From NCBI RefSeq assembly GCF_008271465.1, contig NZ_VMDU01000002.1, forward strand, positions 1-64,000: a DNA stretch of 64,000 bases, in the 5' to 3' direction. The translations under genes and the position numbers were made by a program. Source of the DNA: Tabrizicola flagellatus (GTDB taxonomy: Bacteria > Pseudomonadota > Alphaproteobacteria > Rhodobacterales > Rhodobacteraceae). The notes under the pieces are model-generated. The model had not been told where the DNA came from. It made no database searches and saw nothing but the letters and a program-made list of their open reading frames with translations. Positions 34,430-43,764 of the stretch are shown here, piece after piece. How positions within the stretch are numbered: the stretch's first letter is position 1; each line of letters begins with the position of its first letter.

Positions 34430-35599
34430 TCACTTGTTCTTGTTGTAGACGTCGAAGATCACGGCAGCGAGCAGCACCAGCCCCTTGATCATCTGCTGGT
34501 AGTCGATGCCGACGCCAAGGATCGACATGCCCATGTTCATCACGCCCATGATCAGAGCCCCGATCACCACCCCGATGATCTTGCCAGATCCGCCGGTCAT
34601 CGAGGCCCCGCCAATGAACACGGCGGCGATGGCGTCCAATTCGAACCCTGTTCCAGCTTTCGGGGTGGCCGAGTTCAGGCGCGCGGTGACCATCATGCCG
34701 GCCAGGGCCGCCAGCACGCCCATGTTGACGAAACAGGCAAAGACCAGGCGTTCGGTGTTTATTCCGGACAGCTTGGCCGCCTTTTCGTTGCCGCCCACGG
34801 CATAGATGCGGCGGCCCTGAACCGTGTTCTCGGTGAAGAAGGCATAAAGCACGATCAGGACGGTCAGCACGACCAGAACGTTCGGCAGGCCCCGGAAACT
34901 GGCGAGCTGCCAGCCCACGAAGGCCATGGCGGCTGCGATCACCAGGGTCCGGCCCCAGAACAGGCCGCCGGGCTCGGGCGTGATGCCGAATTCGGCATCG
35001 CGCTTGCGGGCGCGAAGGCCGATCCAGATCACGATCGCGATGGCCAGCGCCGCGATGATCAGGGTCAGCCCGTGCGGCTTCATCACCCCGGTCAGGTCGG
35101 GAATGAAGCCCGAGGACATGGCCTGGAACTCTTTCGGGAACGGACCGATGTTCTGCCCGCCCAGAAGCCACAGCGTTGCGCCGCGGAACACCAGCATCCC
35201 TGCCAGCGTGACGATGAAGCTGGGGATGCGCCAGTAGGCCACCCAGTAGCCCTGCGCCGCCCCGATCAGCCCGCCCACCAGCAATGTCAGCGGGATCACC
35301 GCCCAGACCGGCAGGCCCTGCTTGACCGTCAGCCAGGCTGCCACCGCCCCGGTAAAGGCCGCGACCGAGCCCACCGACAAGTCGATGTGGCCCGAGACGA
35401 TGATGAGTAGCATGCCCAGCGCCAGGATGATGACGTGGCCGTTCTGCAGGAAGATGTTGGTGATGTTCGGAGCCTGCAGGAACATCGGCTTGCCCTGCAT
35501 GGATACCAGCAGTGAAAACAGCGCCACGATGGCGACCAGCGCCAGGAGCATGCCGTTTTCGCGGAAATGTCCGCCCAAGGAGCTTTGCTTTTCAGCCAT
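34430..35599 (-). CDS. gguB: Multiple-monosaccharide ABC transporter permease GguB
   Basis: A 389-residue inner-membrane permease of the CUT2 sugar class (XylH/GguB type) with about ten predicted membrane segments. Typical motifs are LLIIVSGHIDLSVGSVAAFTGAVAAWL in the first third and AAVFIGGASMTGGSGKIIGVVIGALIMGVMNMGM near the C-terminus. It forms the membrane channel with ChvE and GguA. Its start directly abuts the gguA stop codon. Confidence 0.93.
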   Translation of the reverse strand: MAEKQSSLGGHFRENGMLLALVAIVALFSLLVSMQGKPMFLQAPNITNIFLQNGHVIILALGMLLIIVSGHIDLSVGSVAAFTGAVAAWLTVKQGLPVWAVIPLTLLVGGLIGAAQGYWVAYWRIPSFIVTLAGMLVFRGATLWLLGGQNIGPFPKEFQAMSSGFIPDLTGVMKPHGLTLIIAALAIAIVIWIGLRARKRDAEFGITPEPGGLFWGRTLVIAAAMAFVGWQLASFRGLPNVLVVLTVLIVLYAFFTENTVQGRRIYAVGGNEKAAKLSGINTERLVFACFVNMGVLAALAGMMVTARLNSATPKAGTGFELDAIAAVFIGGASMTGGSGKIIGVVIGALIMGVMNMGMSILGVGIDYQQMIKGLVLLAAVIFDVYNKNK

Positions 35600-37141
35600 T
35601 CACGCCACCTTCCCTGTGGTCTTGCCGTTGTCTTTCACGATCAGCGCCATGATCTTTTCCTGACTGGCCTCGTCGCGCGTCAGCTCGCCTACGATCCGGC
35701 CCTCGTTCATCACATAGATCCGGTCGCACATGCCCAGAAGCTCGGGCATCTCGGACGAAATCATCAGCACGCCGCGGCCCTGGTCGGCGAGATCCTTCAT
35801 GATCGTGTAGATCTCGAACTTCGCGCCGACGTCGATGCCTCGGGTCGGCTCGTCGAGGATCAAGAGCTCGGGGTCGGTGAATAGCCATTTCGACAGGACA
35901 ACCTTCTGCTGGTTTCCGCCCGAGAGGTTCACCACCTTCTGCTGCACGCCGGGAGTGCGGATCGCCAGCTGCTTGCGATAGGTCTCGGCCACTTGCGCCT
36001 CGCGCCGCTTGTCGAGGATGGAGTTCTTCGCGATGCCGACCAGGTTGGCCAGGCTGATGTTCCTCAGGATCGGCTCTTCCAGGATCAGGCCCAGCGCCTT
36101 GCGGTCCTCGGTGACGTAAGAGATGCCCGCCTCGATCGCCTTGGTCACGGTCGAGACATCCACGGGCTTTCCGTGCATCTTCACCGTGCCCTGGTGCCCC
36201 TTGCCGTAGCTGCGCCCGAATATCGACATGGCCAGTTCGGTACGGCCGGTGCCCATGAGCCCCGCAATGCCCACGATCTCGCCCTTGCGGACGTTCAGAG
36301 AGACGCCCTTGATCATCTGCCGTCCCGCCTGTTCGGGGTGCCAGCAGGACCAGTTCTCGACCTCGAACAGCATCTCGCCGGGGTGGCTTTCGCGCTCGGG
36401 GTAGCGGTGCGCCATGTCGCGGCCGACCATGTCCTTGATGATGCGGTCCTCGGAAATCTCGTCCTTGGTCAGGGTGGAAACCGAAGTGCCGTCGCGGATC
36501 ACGGTGATCCGGTCAGCCACGCGGGAAATCTCGTTCAGCTTGTGGCTGATGATGATCTGGGTCACGCCGCGTGCCTTCAGGTCCAGCATCAGGTCGAGAA
36601 GCCGGTCGGCGTCAGCCTCCTGAAGGGCAGCGGTCGGTTCGTCCAGGATCAGGAGGCGCACGTTCTTCGACAGGGCCTTGGCGATCTCGATCAGCTGCTG
36701 CTTGCCGACGCCCAGCTTGCCGACGACAGCGCCCGGAGGCTCGTTGAGGCCAACCTGGCGCAACAGGTCTTCGGTCTTCTTGAACGCCATCGGCCAGGAG
36801 ATGACGCCCTTCGACGCCACCTCGTTGCCCAGGAACAGATTCTCGGCGATCGACAGGAGCGGGATCAGCGCAAGTTCCTGGTGAATGATGATGATGCCCT
36901 TGTGCTCGCTGTCGCGGATCCCGCGGTTATGCAGCGGCTGGCCATCATAGACGATCTCGCCCTCGTAGGTACCGTGCGGATAGACACCCGACAGCACCTT
37001 CATCAGCGTGGATTTTCCGGCGCCGTTCTCGCCGCAGATGGCATGGATTTCCCCGGCCTCGACCGTCAGGCTGACCCGATCAAGCGCCTTGACGCCCGGG
37101 AAGACCTTGGTGATCTCCCGCATTTCAAGAAGTGTGGTCAT
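35600..37141 (-). CDS. gguA: Multiple-monosaccharide ABC transporter ATP-binding protein GguA
   Basis: A 513-residue double-ATPase of the CUT2 class. The N-terminal domain has Walker [13 protein letters not shown], signature [15 protein letters not shown] and Walker [12 protein letters not shown]. The C-terminal domain has a degenerate P-loop ([14 protein letters not shown]) but a clear [15 protein letters not shown] and [12 protein letters not shown], as is normal in this class. It energises sugar uptake via GguB. A strong hairpin separates it from chvE upstream. Confidence 0.93.
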   Translation of the reverse strand: MTTLLEMREITKVFPGVKALDRVSLTVEAGEIHAICGENGAGKSTLMKVLSGVYPHGTYEGEIVYDGQPLHNRGIRDSEHKGIIIIHQELALIPLLSIAENLFLGNEVASKGVISWPMAFKKTEDLLRQVGLNEPPGAVVGKLGVGKQQLIEIAKALSKNVRLLILDEPTAALQEADADRLLDLMLDLKARGVTQIIISHKLNEISRVADRITVIRDGTSVSTLTKDEISEDRIIKDMVGRDMAHRYPERESHPGEMLFEVENWSCWHPEQAGRQMIKGVSLNVRKGEIVGIAGLMGTGRTELAMSIFGRSYGKGHQGTVKMHGKPVDVSTVTKAIEAGISYVTEDRKALGLILEEPILRNISLANLVGIAKNSILDKRREAQVAETYRKQLAIRTPGVQQKVVNLSGGNQQKVVLSKWLFTDPELLILDEPTRGIDVGAKFEIYTIMKDLADQGRGVLMISSEMPELLGMCDRIYVMNEGRIVGELTRDEASQEKIMALIVKDNGKTTGKVA

Positions 37142-37160
37142 GATCCCTCCCCCAGGGGAT

Positions 37161-37189
37161 CCCGCCTGCGCGGGAGCGGCGCAGGCGGG
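37161..37189 (-). terminator. Perfect 11-bp hairpin between chvE and gguA
   Basis: Arms CCCGCCTGCGC and GCGCAGGCGGG pair perfectly around a 7-nt loop in the 62-nt gap. There is no T-run, so it fits a 3' stability or retro-regulatory hairpin that keeps binding-protein mRNA in excess over transporter mRNA. Confidence 0.65.
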
Positions 37190-37203
37190 CCCTTCGGCTC
37201 AGC

Positions 37204-38274
37204 CTACTTCAGCTGGTCCGCGGTATAGTAGCCCGAACCGACCAGGACTTCCTCGTAGTTCGAGATGTCCACCGAGACCGGCTCCAGCAGGTAGGACGGC
37301 ACGACCTTCACGCCGTTGTCGTAGGTCGAGGTGTCGTTGATCTCGGGCTCCCCGCCGGCAAGCACCGCGTCCACCATCTTGACGGTGACCTTGGCGAGTT
37401 CGCGGGTATCCTTGAAGATGGTCGAATACTGCTCGCCCGCGATCATCGACTTGACGGACGGGATCTCGGCGTCCTGGCCGGTGACGATCGGCATCTTCAG
37501 GTCGCCCGAGCCGTAGCCCACGCCCTTGACCGACGACAGGATGCCGATCGACAGGCCGTCGTAGGGTGACAGCACGCCGTGCAGCTGCTTGTCGCCGTAG
37601 TTCGAGGTCAGAAGGTTGTCCATCCGCGCCTGGGCGACGGCGCCATCCCAGCGCAGGGTGCCGACCACGTCCATGCCCATCTGGCCCGAGGGAATGACGA
37701 TCTCGCCCGCGTCGATCATCGGCTGCAGGATCGACATCGCGCCGTTGTAGAAGAAGAAGGCGTTGTTGTCGTCCGGGCTGCCGCCGAACAGTTCGACGTT
37801 CCACGGCTTCACATCCGGGAAACGCTCCTTCAGGCCCTTCACCAGGCTTTCGGCCTGCTGCACACCGACCTTGAAGTTGTCGAAGGTCGCGTAATAGTCA
37901 ACGTTCGCGCTGTCGCGGATCAGGCGGTCATAGGCGATGACCTTGATCCCCTGGGCGGCAGCGTTCTCCAGTGCGTTCGACAGCGTGGTGCCGTCGATCG
38001 CCGCGATCACCAGCGCCTTCACTCCGCTGGTGATCATGTTCTCGATCTGGTTCAGCTGCGTCGGGATGTCGTCTTCGGCATACTGCAGATCGGTGGCGTA
38101 GCCGGCCTCCTGGAAGGCCTTCACCATCGACTCGCCGTCCGAGATCCAGCGCGACGAGGATTTCGTGGGCATCGCGATGCCGATGGTGCCCTTGTCCTGG
38201 GCGAAGGCAGGCAGCGCCGACAGGGCGGCCGTGGTGCCGGCAAGGGCCATGAGGCCGCGGCGGGTCAAGATCAT
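37204..38274 (-). CDS. chvE: Multiple sugar-binding periplasmic protein ChvE
   Basis: A 356-residue periplasmic binding protein with a signal peptide carrying a twin-arginine-like start ([11 protein letters not shown]) and cleavage expected after AFA. The mature sequence ([53 protein letters not shown]) matches ChvE. ChvE binds arabinose, galactose, glucose and related sugars; in plant-associated bacteria it also serves in sugar chemotaxis and signalling. GGAGGAAAC precedes the start. It is the first gene of the operon and divergent from the LysR gene. Confidence 0.93.
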   Translation of the reverse strand: MILTRRGLMALAGTTAALSALPAFAQDKGTIGIAMPTKSSSRWISDGESMVKAFQEAGYATDLQYAEDDIPTQLNQIENMITSGVKALVIAAIDGTTLSNALENAAAQGIKVIAYDRLIRDSANVDYYATFDNFKVGVQQAESLVKGLKERFPDVKPWNVELFGGSPDDNNAFFFYNGAMSILQPMIDAGEIVIPSGQMGMDVVGTLRWDGAVAQARMDNLLTSNYGDKQLHGVLSPYDGLSIGILSSVKGVGYGSGDLKMPIVTGQDAEIPSVKSMIAGEQYSTIFKDTRELAKVTVKMVDAVLAGGEPEINDTSTYDNGVKVVPSYLLEPVSVDISNYEEVLVGSGYYTADQLK

Positions 38275-38365
38275 CTTGTTTCCTCCCGATGATTCTTCGT
38301 TTGCATCCGCTTTGGGCGTGCCTTTGCAGCCCTTGCTCACGGACGCGCCGCAGATTGCGTGGACG

Positions 38366-38387
38366 ACCCATATCTGTCAAATAGGGT
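38366..38387. promoter_or_regulatory. Candidate LysR-type site between chvE and the regulator gene
   Basis: ACCCATA and ATAGGGT form an imperfect inverted repeat in the AT-rich part of the 141-nt divergent gap, 29 nt upstream of the regulator start. Its place suits LysR-type control of both genes; sequence support is weak. Confidence 0.35.
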
Positions 38388-38415
38388 TTATGAAGAGATA
38401 CATGATGATTTCGTT

Positions 38416-39348
38416 ATGAATCAAACCGAGGCCGGCCTTTCGATCCAGCTGCGCCGGCTGAAACCCGTGCAATTGCGGCTGCTCGCAGAGCTGGATCAGG
38501 CCGGCGCCTTGGGGGTGGCGGCCGCACGGATCGGGATTGCCCAGCCGGCCGCCTCGCGGTTGCTGGCCGACATGGAGGCCCTGCTCGGCCTGTCCCTGCA
38601 CGAACGTCAGGGGCGCGGGTTGCGGTTGACCGCCGTCGGTCGGGCCCTCGCCCGGCGCGCGGCCCGGATCGAGATCGAACTGGCCGACGCCGCGCGCGAC
38701 ATGGCCGAGGCTGCCACCGGAAGGGCGGGCGTGGTCCGGGTGGGCGCGGTAACGGGCCCCGCGCTCAGCCTGGTCATGCCGACCCTGATCGCGTTGCAGT
38801 CGGATCTTCCCGACTTCCGGGCCGAGGTGACGGTCGCGACCTCGGTCACGCTGTGCGATCTGCTGCGCGAGGGGCGGCTGGACTTCGCGCTCGCGCGGCT
38901 GTCACCCGGGGAAACGCAGCTCGAGGCGCGCGTGCTGGCGGGAGAGCCCTTGTCGCTGGTGGTCCGGCGCGGCCATCCGCTGCTGGTCAGGCCGATCCTG
39001 TCACTGCATGACCTGCTTGGGTTCGACTGGGTGATGGGCGACGACGAAACCCTGCTCACGCAAACCGTGATCAGCCGGCTGACCGAACTGGACCTGCCGT
39101 TGCCGAAGCGTCGGATCTCGACCTCTTCCTTCCTGTTCACCCTCGCCCTTCTGAACCAGACCGACGCCATTGCGCCCCTGGCAACACCGGTCGTTGACAG
39201 TTTCGCGGGCAATCCATCGGTGCCCTTCGTGTCCCTGCCCATCGACCTTGGCCTGGCCGTGGCCCCGTTCAGCCTGGTGACCCGGATCGGCGCCCAGATG
39301 ACCCCCTCGGCCCAGCGGCTGGCGGATGCGGTGCTGGCCGCGTCCTAG
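38416..39348 (+). CDS. gbpR: LysR-family regulator, GbpR-like (galactose-binding-protein regulator)
   Basis: A 310-residue LysR protein. The N-terminal HTH is LRLLAELDQAGALGVAAARIGIAQPAASRLLADMEALLG, followed by the LysR effector domain (about 95-300). Divergent placement next to chvE is the classic gbpR-chvE arrangement known in Azospirillum and Agrobacterium, where GbpR activates chvE in response to sugars. Its stop codon overlaps the end of the convergent PanB-like gene (CCTAGG). Confidence 0.85.
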   Translation: MNQTEAGLSIQLRRLKPVQLRLLAELDQAGALGVAAARIGIAQPAASRLLADMEALLGLSLHERQGRGLRLTAVGRALARRAARIEIELADAARDMAEAATGRAGVVRVGAVTGPALSLVMPTLIALQSDLPDFRAEVTVATSVTLCDLLREGRLDFALARLSPGETQLEARVLAGEPLSLVVRRGHPLLVRPILSLHDLLGFDWVMGDDETLLTQTVISRLTELDLPLPKRRISTSSFLFTLALLNQTDAIAPLATPVVDSFAGNPSVPFVSLPIDLGLAVAPFSLVTRIGAQMTPSAQRLADAVLAAS

Positions 39349-40142
39349 GCGTTCCGATCCAGCCAGTCGGCGAAGGCGGACACCACGTCCGGGTCGCAGT
39401 CCACCAGATGCTGCGGGGCCGGGTAGTCGCCTTCGTGGACATCGCTGACGAAGCGGCCCATGGCCTCGATCCGCATGGCTTGCAGCCGGTCGTATTCGGC
39501 GGCGAAATCCGCGTAGACCTTGGCGTGGCGCGGGACCTTGCCCCGGTTCTGGCCCAGCACGTCGTCGGCAAAAAGGTACTGCGCGTGCCCGCCCGCCCCC
39601 GCGCCCATCGAAATGAGGAAGAGCTTGCTCCTCTCGGCAATGAGCCGCGTGATCGAGTGTGGAACGACCTCGATTTCCGCCGCGAAGGCGCCAGCCTCTT
39701 CCAGCGCCCTGCACTGGGCCCAGACCAGTTGCGCCGTCTCCAGCGTCTTTCCCACTGCCTTGAACCCGCCAGTCCAGGTGCGTTTCGAGGGGATCAGGCC
39801 GACATGACCGCAAACCGGCAACCCATGATCGGCCATGGCGCGCACGGTCGCCAGTGAACCAGAGCAGTAGAACCCGTCCGCGCCGTGCTTGTAGAGCGGG
39901 AAGGCCCAGCGCAGGAAATCATCCGTCCCGCCAATTTCGTAGAAGTTGTCACCGGGAAAGGCGAAGGCGTCCGGGGCAGCCTCGCGGAAACGGCGGTCCA
40001 TCACCATGGCAGGCGGCACGGACAAGAGCTCGACCCCGGCCCGGGTCGCGGCCTCGGCTTCCTCCAGCGTCTCGACCCGCAGCATGGCGAACTGATGCGT
40101 GCCACGCGCATCCATCAGGTCCCTGACAGTGGGCGGGGCCAT
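39345..40142 (-). CDS. PanB-like (ketopantoate hydroxymethyltransferase family) enzyme
   Basis: A 265-residue TIM-barrel protein of the PanB family. GHVGLIPSKRTWTGGFKAVGKT, EIEVVPHSITRLIAE, LISMGAGAGGHAQYLFADDVLG and the C-terminal KVPRHAKVYADF match the PanB fold and metal/active-site layout. True panB sits with panC; here there is no panC, and it forms an ATGA-linked operon with a MocE ferredoxin and MocD-like desaturase. It is therefore probably a paralogue with a one-carbon or aldol-type role in inositol/rhizopine breakdown. Start at ATG 40142 is preferred over GTG 40145 because of the ATGA junction. Confidence 0.8.
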   Translation of the reverse strand: MAPPTVRDLMDARGTHQFAMLRVETLEEAEAATRAGVELLSVPPAMVMDRRFREAAPDAFAFPGDNFYEIGGTDDFLRWAFPLYKHGADGFYCSGSLATVRAMADHGLPVCGHVGLIPSKRTWTGGFKAVGKTLETAQLVWAQCRALEEAGAFAAEIEVVPHSITRLIAERSKLFLISMGAGAGGHAQYLFADDVLGQNRGKVPRHAKVYADFAAEYDRLQAMRIEAMGRFVSDVHEGDYPAPQHLVDCDPDVVSAFADWLDRNA

Positions 40143-40453
40143 CACGCCACCTCGACAAACACGCGATCACCCTCGACCTTCACCGGGAAGGTCCTGAGGT
40201 TCACGCAGACCGGGGCGCGTTTAGCCTCTCCGGTGCGATAGTCGAACTGGCCGTTGTGCTTGGGGCACTCGATCAGATGGCCCATCACCAGGCCGTCGCA
40301 GAGATGGACCTGCTCATGCGTGCAAAGACCGGCCGTCGCGAAGAATTCGCCCTCCGGCGAATGATAGATGGCGAAGGTCTGGCCGGCGTGATCCCAGCGG
40401 ATCAGGTCCTCGGCGTCGATGTCGTCGGTCGAACAGGCGTCAATCCAGGGCAT
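40142..40453 (-). CDS. mocE: MocE-family Rieske 2Fe-2S ferredoxin
   Basis: A 103-residue Rieske ferredoxin. Cluster ligands are Cys44/His46 (LCTHEQVHLCDG) and Cys63/His66 (ECPKHNGQFDYRTGEAKR), the CxH-16-CxxH spacing. MocE passes electrons to MocD-type oxygenases in rhizopine catabolism. It lies between the PanB-like and desaturase genes. The reductase partner (MocF in Rhizobium) is not found in the window. Confidence 0.9.
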   Translation of the reverse strand: MPWIDACSTDDIDAEDLIRWDHAGQTFAIYHSPEGEFFATAGLCTHEQVHLCDGLVMGHLIECPKHNGQFDYRTGEAKRAPVCVNLRTFPVKVEGDRVFVEVA

Positions 40454-40462
40454 GATCCGTCC

Positions 40463-41554
40463 TCATTCTGCGGCGGCCGGACGCATCATGCCCGGCACAT
40501 ACTGATGGAAATCCTCGCGGTAGGGCTTGGCCGTGGGGGGCAGTGCACGCTTCAGGAAGTAGTCTTCGTTCCGCACCTGGCGCAGGATCGCCGGCCACAT
40601 TTCCCGGAAGGCCTCGGCAATCGAGCGGTTGGGCGGCGGCAGGTCGTCCTTGATGATCTCGTGCAGACGGGGCAGCGCGTGGTAGGGCACCATCGGGAAC
40701 ATGTGGTGTTCGACATGGTAATTCATGTTCCAGTAGATGAATCGGCTGATCGGGTTCATGTAGACCGTTCGGCTGTTCAGCCGGTGATCCACCACGTTGT
40801 CAGCCAGGCCGCCGTGCTGGAGAAGCCCGGTCATGACGTGGTGCCAGGCGCCATACATCCGGGGCAGGCCGATCACCATAAGCGGCAGGATCGAGCCCAT
40901 CCAGACCGCAAGCCCGATCGTCGCGGCATAGATTGCGACGTAGACGATGGCGACCCGCTGCACCTTGCCCCATTCGCTTTGCGGCACATAAGTGCGCTCT
41001 TCCGGAGTCGGGCCGGAAACGGCGTTCCTCAGGATGCGCGGGATGAAGGCGATCACGTCCAGGATGCCGAAGAAGTTCAGGACCAGCTTGGCGACTTCCG
41101 GCGGGCGCATCACGGCGATCTCGGGATCGCGGCCGACGAAGTAGGTCTCGGAATGGTGGCGGGCGTGGCTCCAGCGCCAGGTGGCCGAGTTGCGCATGAT
41201 CATGAAGCTGGCGATCTCGTAGACGACGTTGTTCATCCAAGGCGTGCGGAAGGCGGTGCCGTGCCCGCATTCGTGCCAGCGCGAATCCGAGGCCGAACCG
41301 TAAAGCACACCGTAAGCGAGCCAGAACGGCGCCGACCACCACGACGGCCAGAGCGCGATGCCGATGCCGGCAAGCAGGATCATGCTGCCATACAGGATGA
41401 TGGTGTCGCGGATCGCCGGCGCGTCGCTGCGTGCCATCAGATCCTTCATCACCTTGCGTGGTACCTCGGTGTGATACCACTCGGCCGCCGTCAGCCCGCT
41501 TTCCACGGCGCGCGCGGCGTCAGGACCGAACAGGCTGTAGTTGCGCTTGCCCAT
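40463..41554 (-). CDS. Membrane di-iron oxygenase, fatty-acid-desaturase family, MocD-like
   Basis: A 363-residue integral membrane protein with three histidine boxes: WHECGHGTAF, WSHARHHSETY and NYHVEHHMFPMVPYHALP. Hydrophobic pairs lie at about 60-105 and 200-245. The family holds desaturases and hydroxylases; next to a MocE ferredoxin it matches MocD, proposed to oxidise the rhizopine O-methyl group. It is the first gene of the minus-strand operon, divergent from lacI across 153 nt. Start at 41554. Confidence 0.85.
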   Translation of the reverse strand: MGKRNYSLFGPDAARAVESGLTAAEWYHTEVPRKVMKDLMARSDAPAIRDTIILYGSMILLAGIGIALWPSWWSAPFWLAYGVLYGSASDSRWHECGHGTAFRTPWMNNVVYEIASFMIMRNSATWRWSHARHHSETYFVGRDPEIAVMRPPEVAKLVLNFFGILDVIAFIPRILRNAVSGPTPEERTYVPQSEWGKVQRVAIVYVAIYAATIGLAVWMGSILPLMVIGLPRMYGAWHHVMTGLLQHGGLADNVVDHRLNSRTVYMNPISRFIYWNMNYHVEHHMFPMVPYHALPRLHEIIKDDLPPPNRSIAEAFREMWPAILRQVRNEDYFLKRALPPTAKPYREDFHQYVPGMMRPAAAE

Positions 41555-41651
41555 GTGTGACCCCCGTCTCCCTGCGCTTCCTGCCGGAAACGCCTCCTGC
41601 CATCGTGCATAGGTCGGGCCGGGTCCGATCGCCAAGTGCCTGGCTTGCAGG

Positions 41652-41701
41652 TTTCGTCATGATCCATCATAGTCCGGCAAAGCCCTGATAGATTTTCGTC
41701 A
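41652..41701. promoter_or_regulatory. Candidate LacI-family operators upstream of lacI-type gene
   Basis: TTTCGTCA occurs at 41652-41659 and 41694-41701, 42 bp apart (four helical turns). Between them ATGAT-CC-ATCAT (41659-41670) is a perfect inverted repeat. The related sites at 42737-42775 on the other side of the lacI gene suggest a shared binding protein. Confidence 0.45.
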
Positions 41702-41707
41702 AGCCCT

Positions 41708-42739
41708 ATGGCAAATCGCCCCACCATTCATGACGTCGCCCGCGAGGCGGGCGTGTCCAGCGCCACGGTGGACCGCGTCCTCAACGGGCGCGAAAGGGTT
41801 CGCGAGGAAACCGCGCGCAAGGTCTACGAGGCCGCCCGCCTGATCGGCTACCATGCCGCGCCGCTGATCGGACAAAGGGTGCAGGCCGACCTGCCGCGCC
41901 TGCGGTTGGGCCTGGTGCTGCACAAGGAAAGGCAGGCCTTCTACCAGGCCTTCAAGGCCGAGGCCGAAAGGGCCGTGACCCGGGCGACGGGCGTCCGGGC
42001 TTCGATCCAGGTCGCCTTTGCGGCCTCGCAATCGCCCAAGGACTTCACCGAACTGATGGAGGGCATGGTTGGTCGCGTCGATGCCGTCGCCGCAACCGCT
42101 GTGACACATCCCGAAGTGACCGAAGCCGTCATGCGGCTCAATGCCAAGGGCATCCCCTGCTTTGCGCTCCTCAACGATTTCGGCCAGGGGGTCCGGCAAA
42201 ACTATCTTGGCCTCAACAACTTGAAGGTCGGGCGGATTGCGGCGCACATGATCGCGACTGCCTCGCACCACGCGGGCAAGATCGCGGTCTTCGTCGGCGG
42301 CTATCGCTGGCACGGTCACGAACTGCGCGAGACCGGCGTCCGCAGCTACTTCCGGGAACACGCGCCTCAGTTCCAGGTTCTTGATACCCTGATCAACCTG
42401 GAAACCCGGCAACTGACCTACGAGGCGACGCTGGACCTGCTTTCCCGCCACCCCGATCTCCGTGGCATCTACTGTGCGGGTGGCGGGATGGAGGGAGCCA
42501 TCGCCGCGGTTCGCGAGGCCCGGGCCCCGGGCGAGGTGGCGCTGGTCGTCAACGAGCTCACGCCAGAAAGCCGGGCAGCCCTTATCGGGCGGCACGTCAC
42601 GATGGTGATTGCAACGCCGCTTCAAAGGCTTTGCGACGATCTGATCCGGCTGGCAACCGCAGCCGTCACGGACGGCATGGTGCCCGTCCAGGGTCAGCAT
42701 TTCCTGCCTCCCGACCTTTACCTTCCTGAAAGCGTCTGA
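41708..42739 (+). CDS. LacI-family transcriptional regulator
   Basis: A 343-residue regulator with an N-terminal LacI HTH (TIHDVAREAGVSSATVDRVLNGRERVREETARKVYEAARLIGY) and a periplasmic-binding-like ligand domain (about 65-340). The GVSSATVDRVLNGR recognition helix is of the type seen in regulators of inositol and related clusters. It stands between the divergent MocE/MocD operon and the MocC/MocB operon and probably represses both. S. meliloti moc loci use a different regulator (MocR), so control here differs. Confidence 0.9.
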   Translation: MANRPTIHDVAREAGVSSATVDRVLNGRERVREETARKVYEAARLIGYHAAPLIGQRVQADLPRLRLGLVLHKERQAFYQAFKAEAERAVTRATGVRASIQVAFAASQSPKDFTELMEGMVGRVDAVAATAVTHPEVTEAVMRLNAKGIPCFALLNDFGQGVRQNYLGLNNLKVGRIAAHMIATASHHAGKIAVFVGGYRWHGHELRETGVRSYFREHAPQFQVLDTLINLETRQLTYEATLDLLSRHPDLRGIYCAGGGMEGAIAAVREARAPGEVALVVNELTPESRAALIGRHVTMVIATPLQRLCDDLIRLATAAVTDGMVPVQGQHFLPPDLYLPESV

Positions 42740-42775
42740 CGAAAAACTTTCAGACTATTATAGCCACCTTCGTCA
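42737..42775. promoter_or_regulatory. Inverted TGACGAA...TTCGTCA repeat after lacI
   Basis: TGACGAA (42737-42743) and TTCGTCA (42769-42775) form an inverted repeat across the end of lacI and the start of the 130-nt leader of the MocC-like gene. CTAT-T-ATAG lies inside at 42754-42762. It likely controls the import operon. Confidence 0.45.
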
Positions 42776-42869
42776 GGAATGATGGGATCGTTCCTCTGCC
42801 GATTGACGCGGCCGGAGAGTCTCGGGGAAGGTCCGGCCAGGAAGGTCGTCGCGGTTGGGGAGGCCGGGG

Positions 42870-43688
42870 ATGGTGCAGTTTGCGTTGAACCACATGACAG
42901 TGGCGCGGCTGTCCTTTCGCGATCTTGTCGCGCTGGCGAAGCGGCTGGGCTGTGTCGGTGTCGAGGTCAGGAACGACCTGCCGCAACCGCTGTTCGACGG
43001 CATGGACCCGGCCGAGGGCGGGGCGCTGCTTCGCGATAGCGGGCTTCGGCTGCTGGCGGTGGCCGAGGTCAAGCGGTTCAACGACTGGTCTTTCGAGAAG
43101 GAGGCCGAGGCGCTGGCACTGATGAAGATCGCCCGCGCCGCCGGGGCCGAGTCTGTCAGCCTGATCCCGCGCAACGACAACCTGGGCATGGGCAACGGCG
43201 AGCGGCAGGCATCCTTGCGCGTCGCGCTTAAGGCGCTGAAACCGATGCTCGAGGATCACGGGCTGGTCGGCATGGTCGAGCCCCTGGGCTTCGAGATCTG
43301 CGCCTTGCGCTTCAAGTCCGAGGCGGTCGAGGGGATCGAGGCGGTCGGCGGCAGGGACCGCTTCAAGCTGGTGCACGACACCTTCCACCACACGCTGGCC
43401 CATGGCGGTCCACTGTTCCCCGAACATACCGGGATCGTGCATGTCTCGGGCGTGGTGGACCAGGAGGTTGGCATCGCCGACATGCGCGACCCGCACCGGG
43501 TGCTGGTCACGCCGCAGGACCGGCTGGGCAACGTGGAGCAGATCGCGGCGCTGCTGGCTGCGGGATGGAGCGGGCCGATCAGCTTCGAGGCGTTCTCGCC
43601 AGAGGTGCACGCCCTCGCCGATCCCGGTGCCGCGCTGGCGAAGTCCTTCGAAGTCATCCGCCAGGGCATTGCCGCCCGCGCTGCCTGA
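42870..43688 (+). CDS. Sugar isomerase/epimerase-like TIM-barrel protein, MocC/IolE type
   Basis: A 272-residue xylose-isomerase-fold protein. Metal-binding residues are seen in GMVEPLGFE (Glu), KLVHDTFHHTLAHGG (Asp, His), GIVHVSGVVD and SFEAFSPEV (Glu). The family includes IolE, IolI and MocC, which act on inosose or amino-inositol derivatives. GGGGAGG precedes the start at 42870. It opens the operon with the MocB-like importer and dehydrogenases. Confidence 0.85.
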   Translation: MVQFALNHMTVARLSFRDLVALAKRLGCVGVEVRNDLPQPLFDGMDPAEGGALLRDSGLRLLAVAEVKRFNDWSFEKEAEALALMKIARAAGAESVSLIPRNDNLGMGNGERQASLRVALKALKPMLEDHGLVGMVEPLGFEICALRFKSEAVEGIEAVGGRDRFKLVHDTFHHTLAHGGPLFPEHTGIVHVSGVVDQEVGIADMRDPHRVLVTPQDRLGNVEQIAALLAAGWSGPISFEAFSPEVHALADPGAALAKSFEVIRQGIAARAA

Positions 43689-43764
43689 GTTCCGGACCCC
43701 GGAGGAAACGGGTCCTTCCGGCACGATCCAGGATGCCGCCGGACATCCAACAAGGGAGAGAGAG

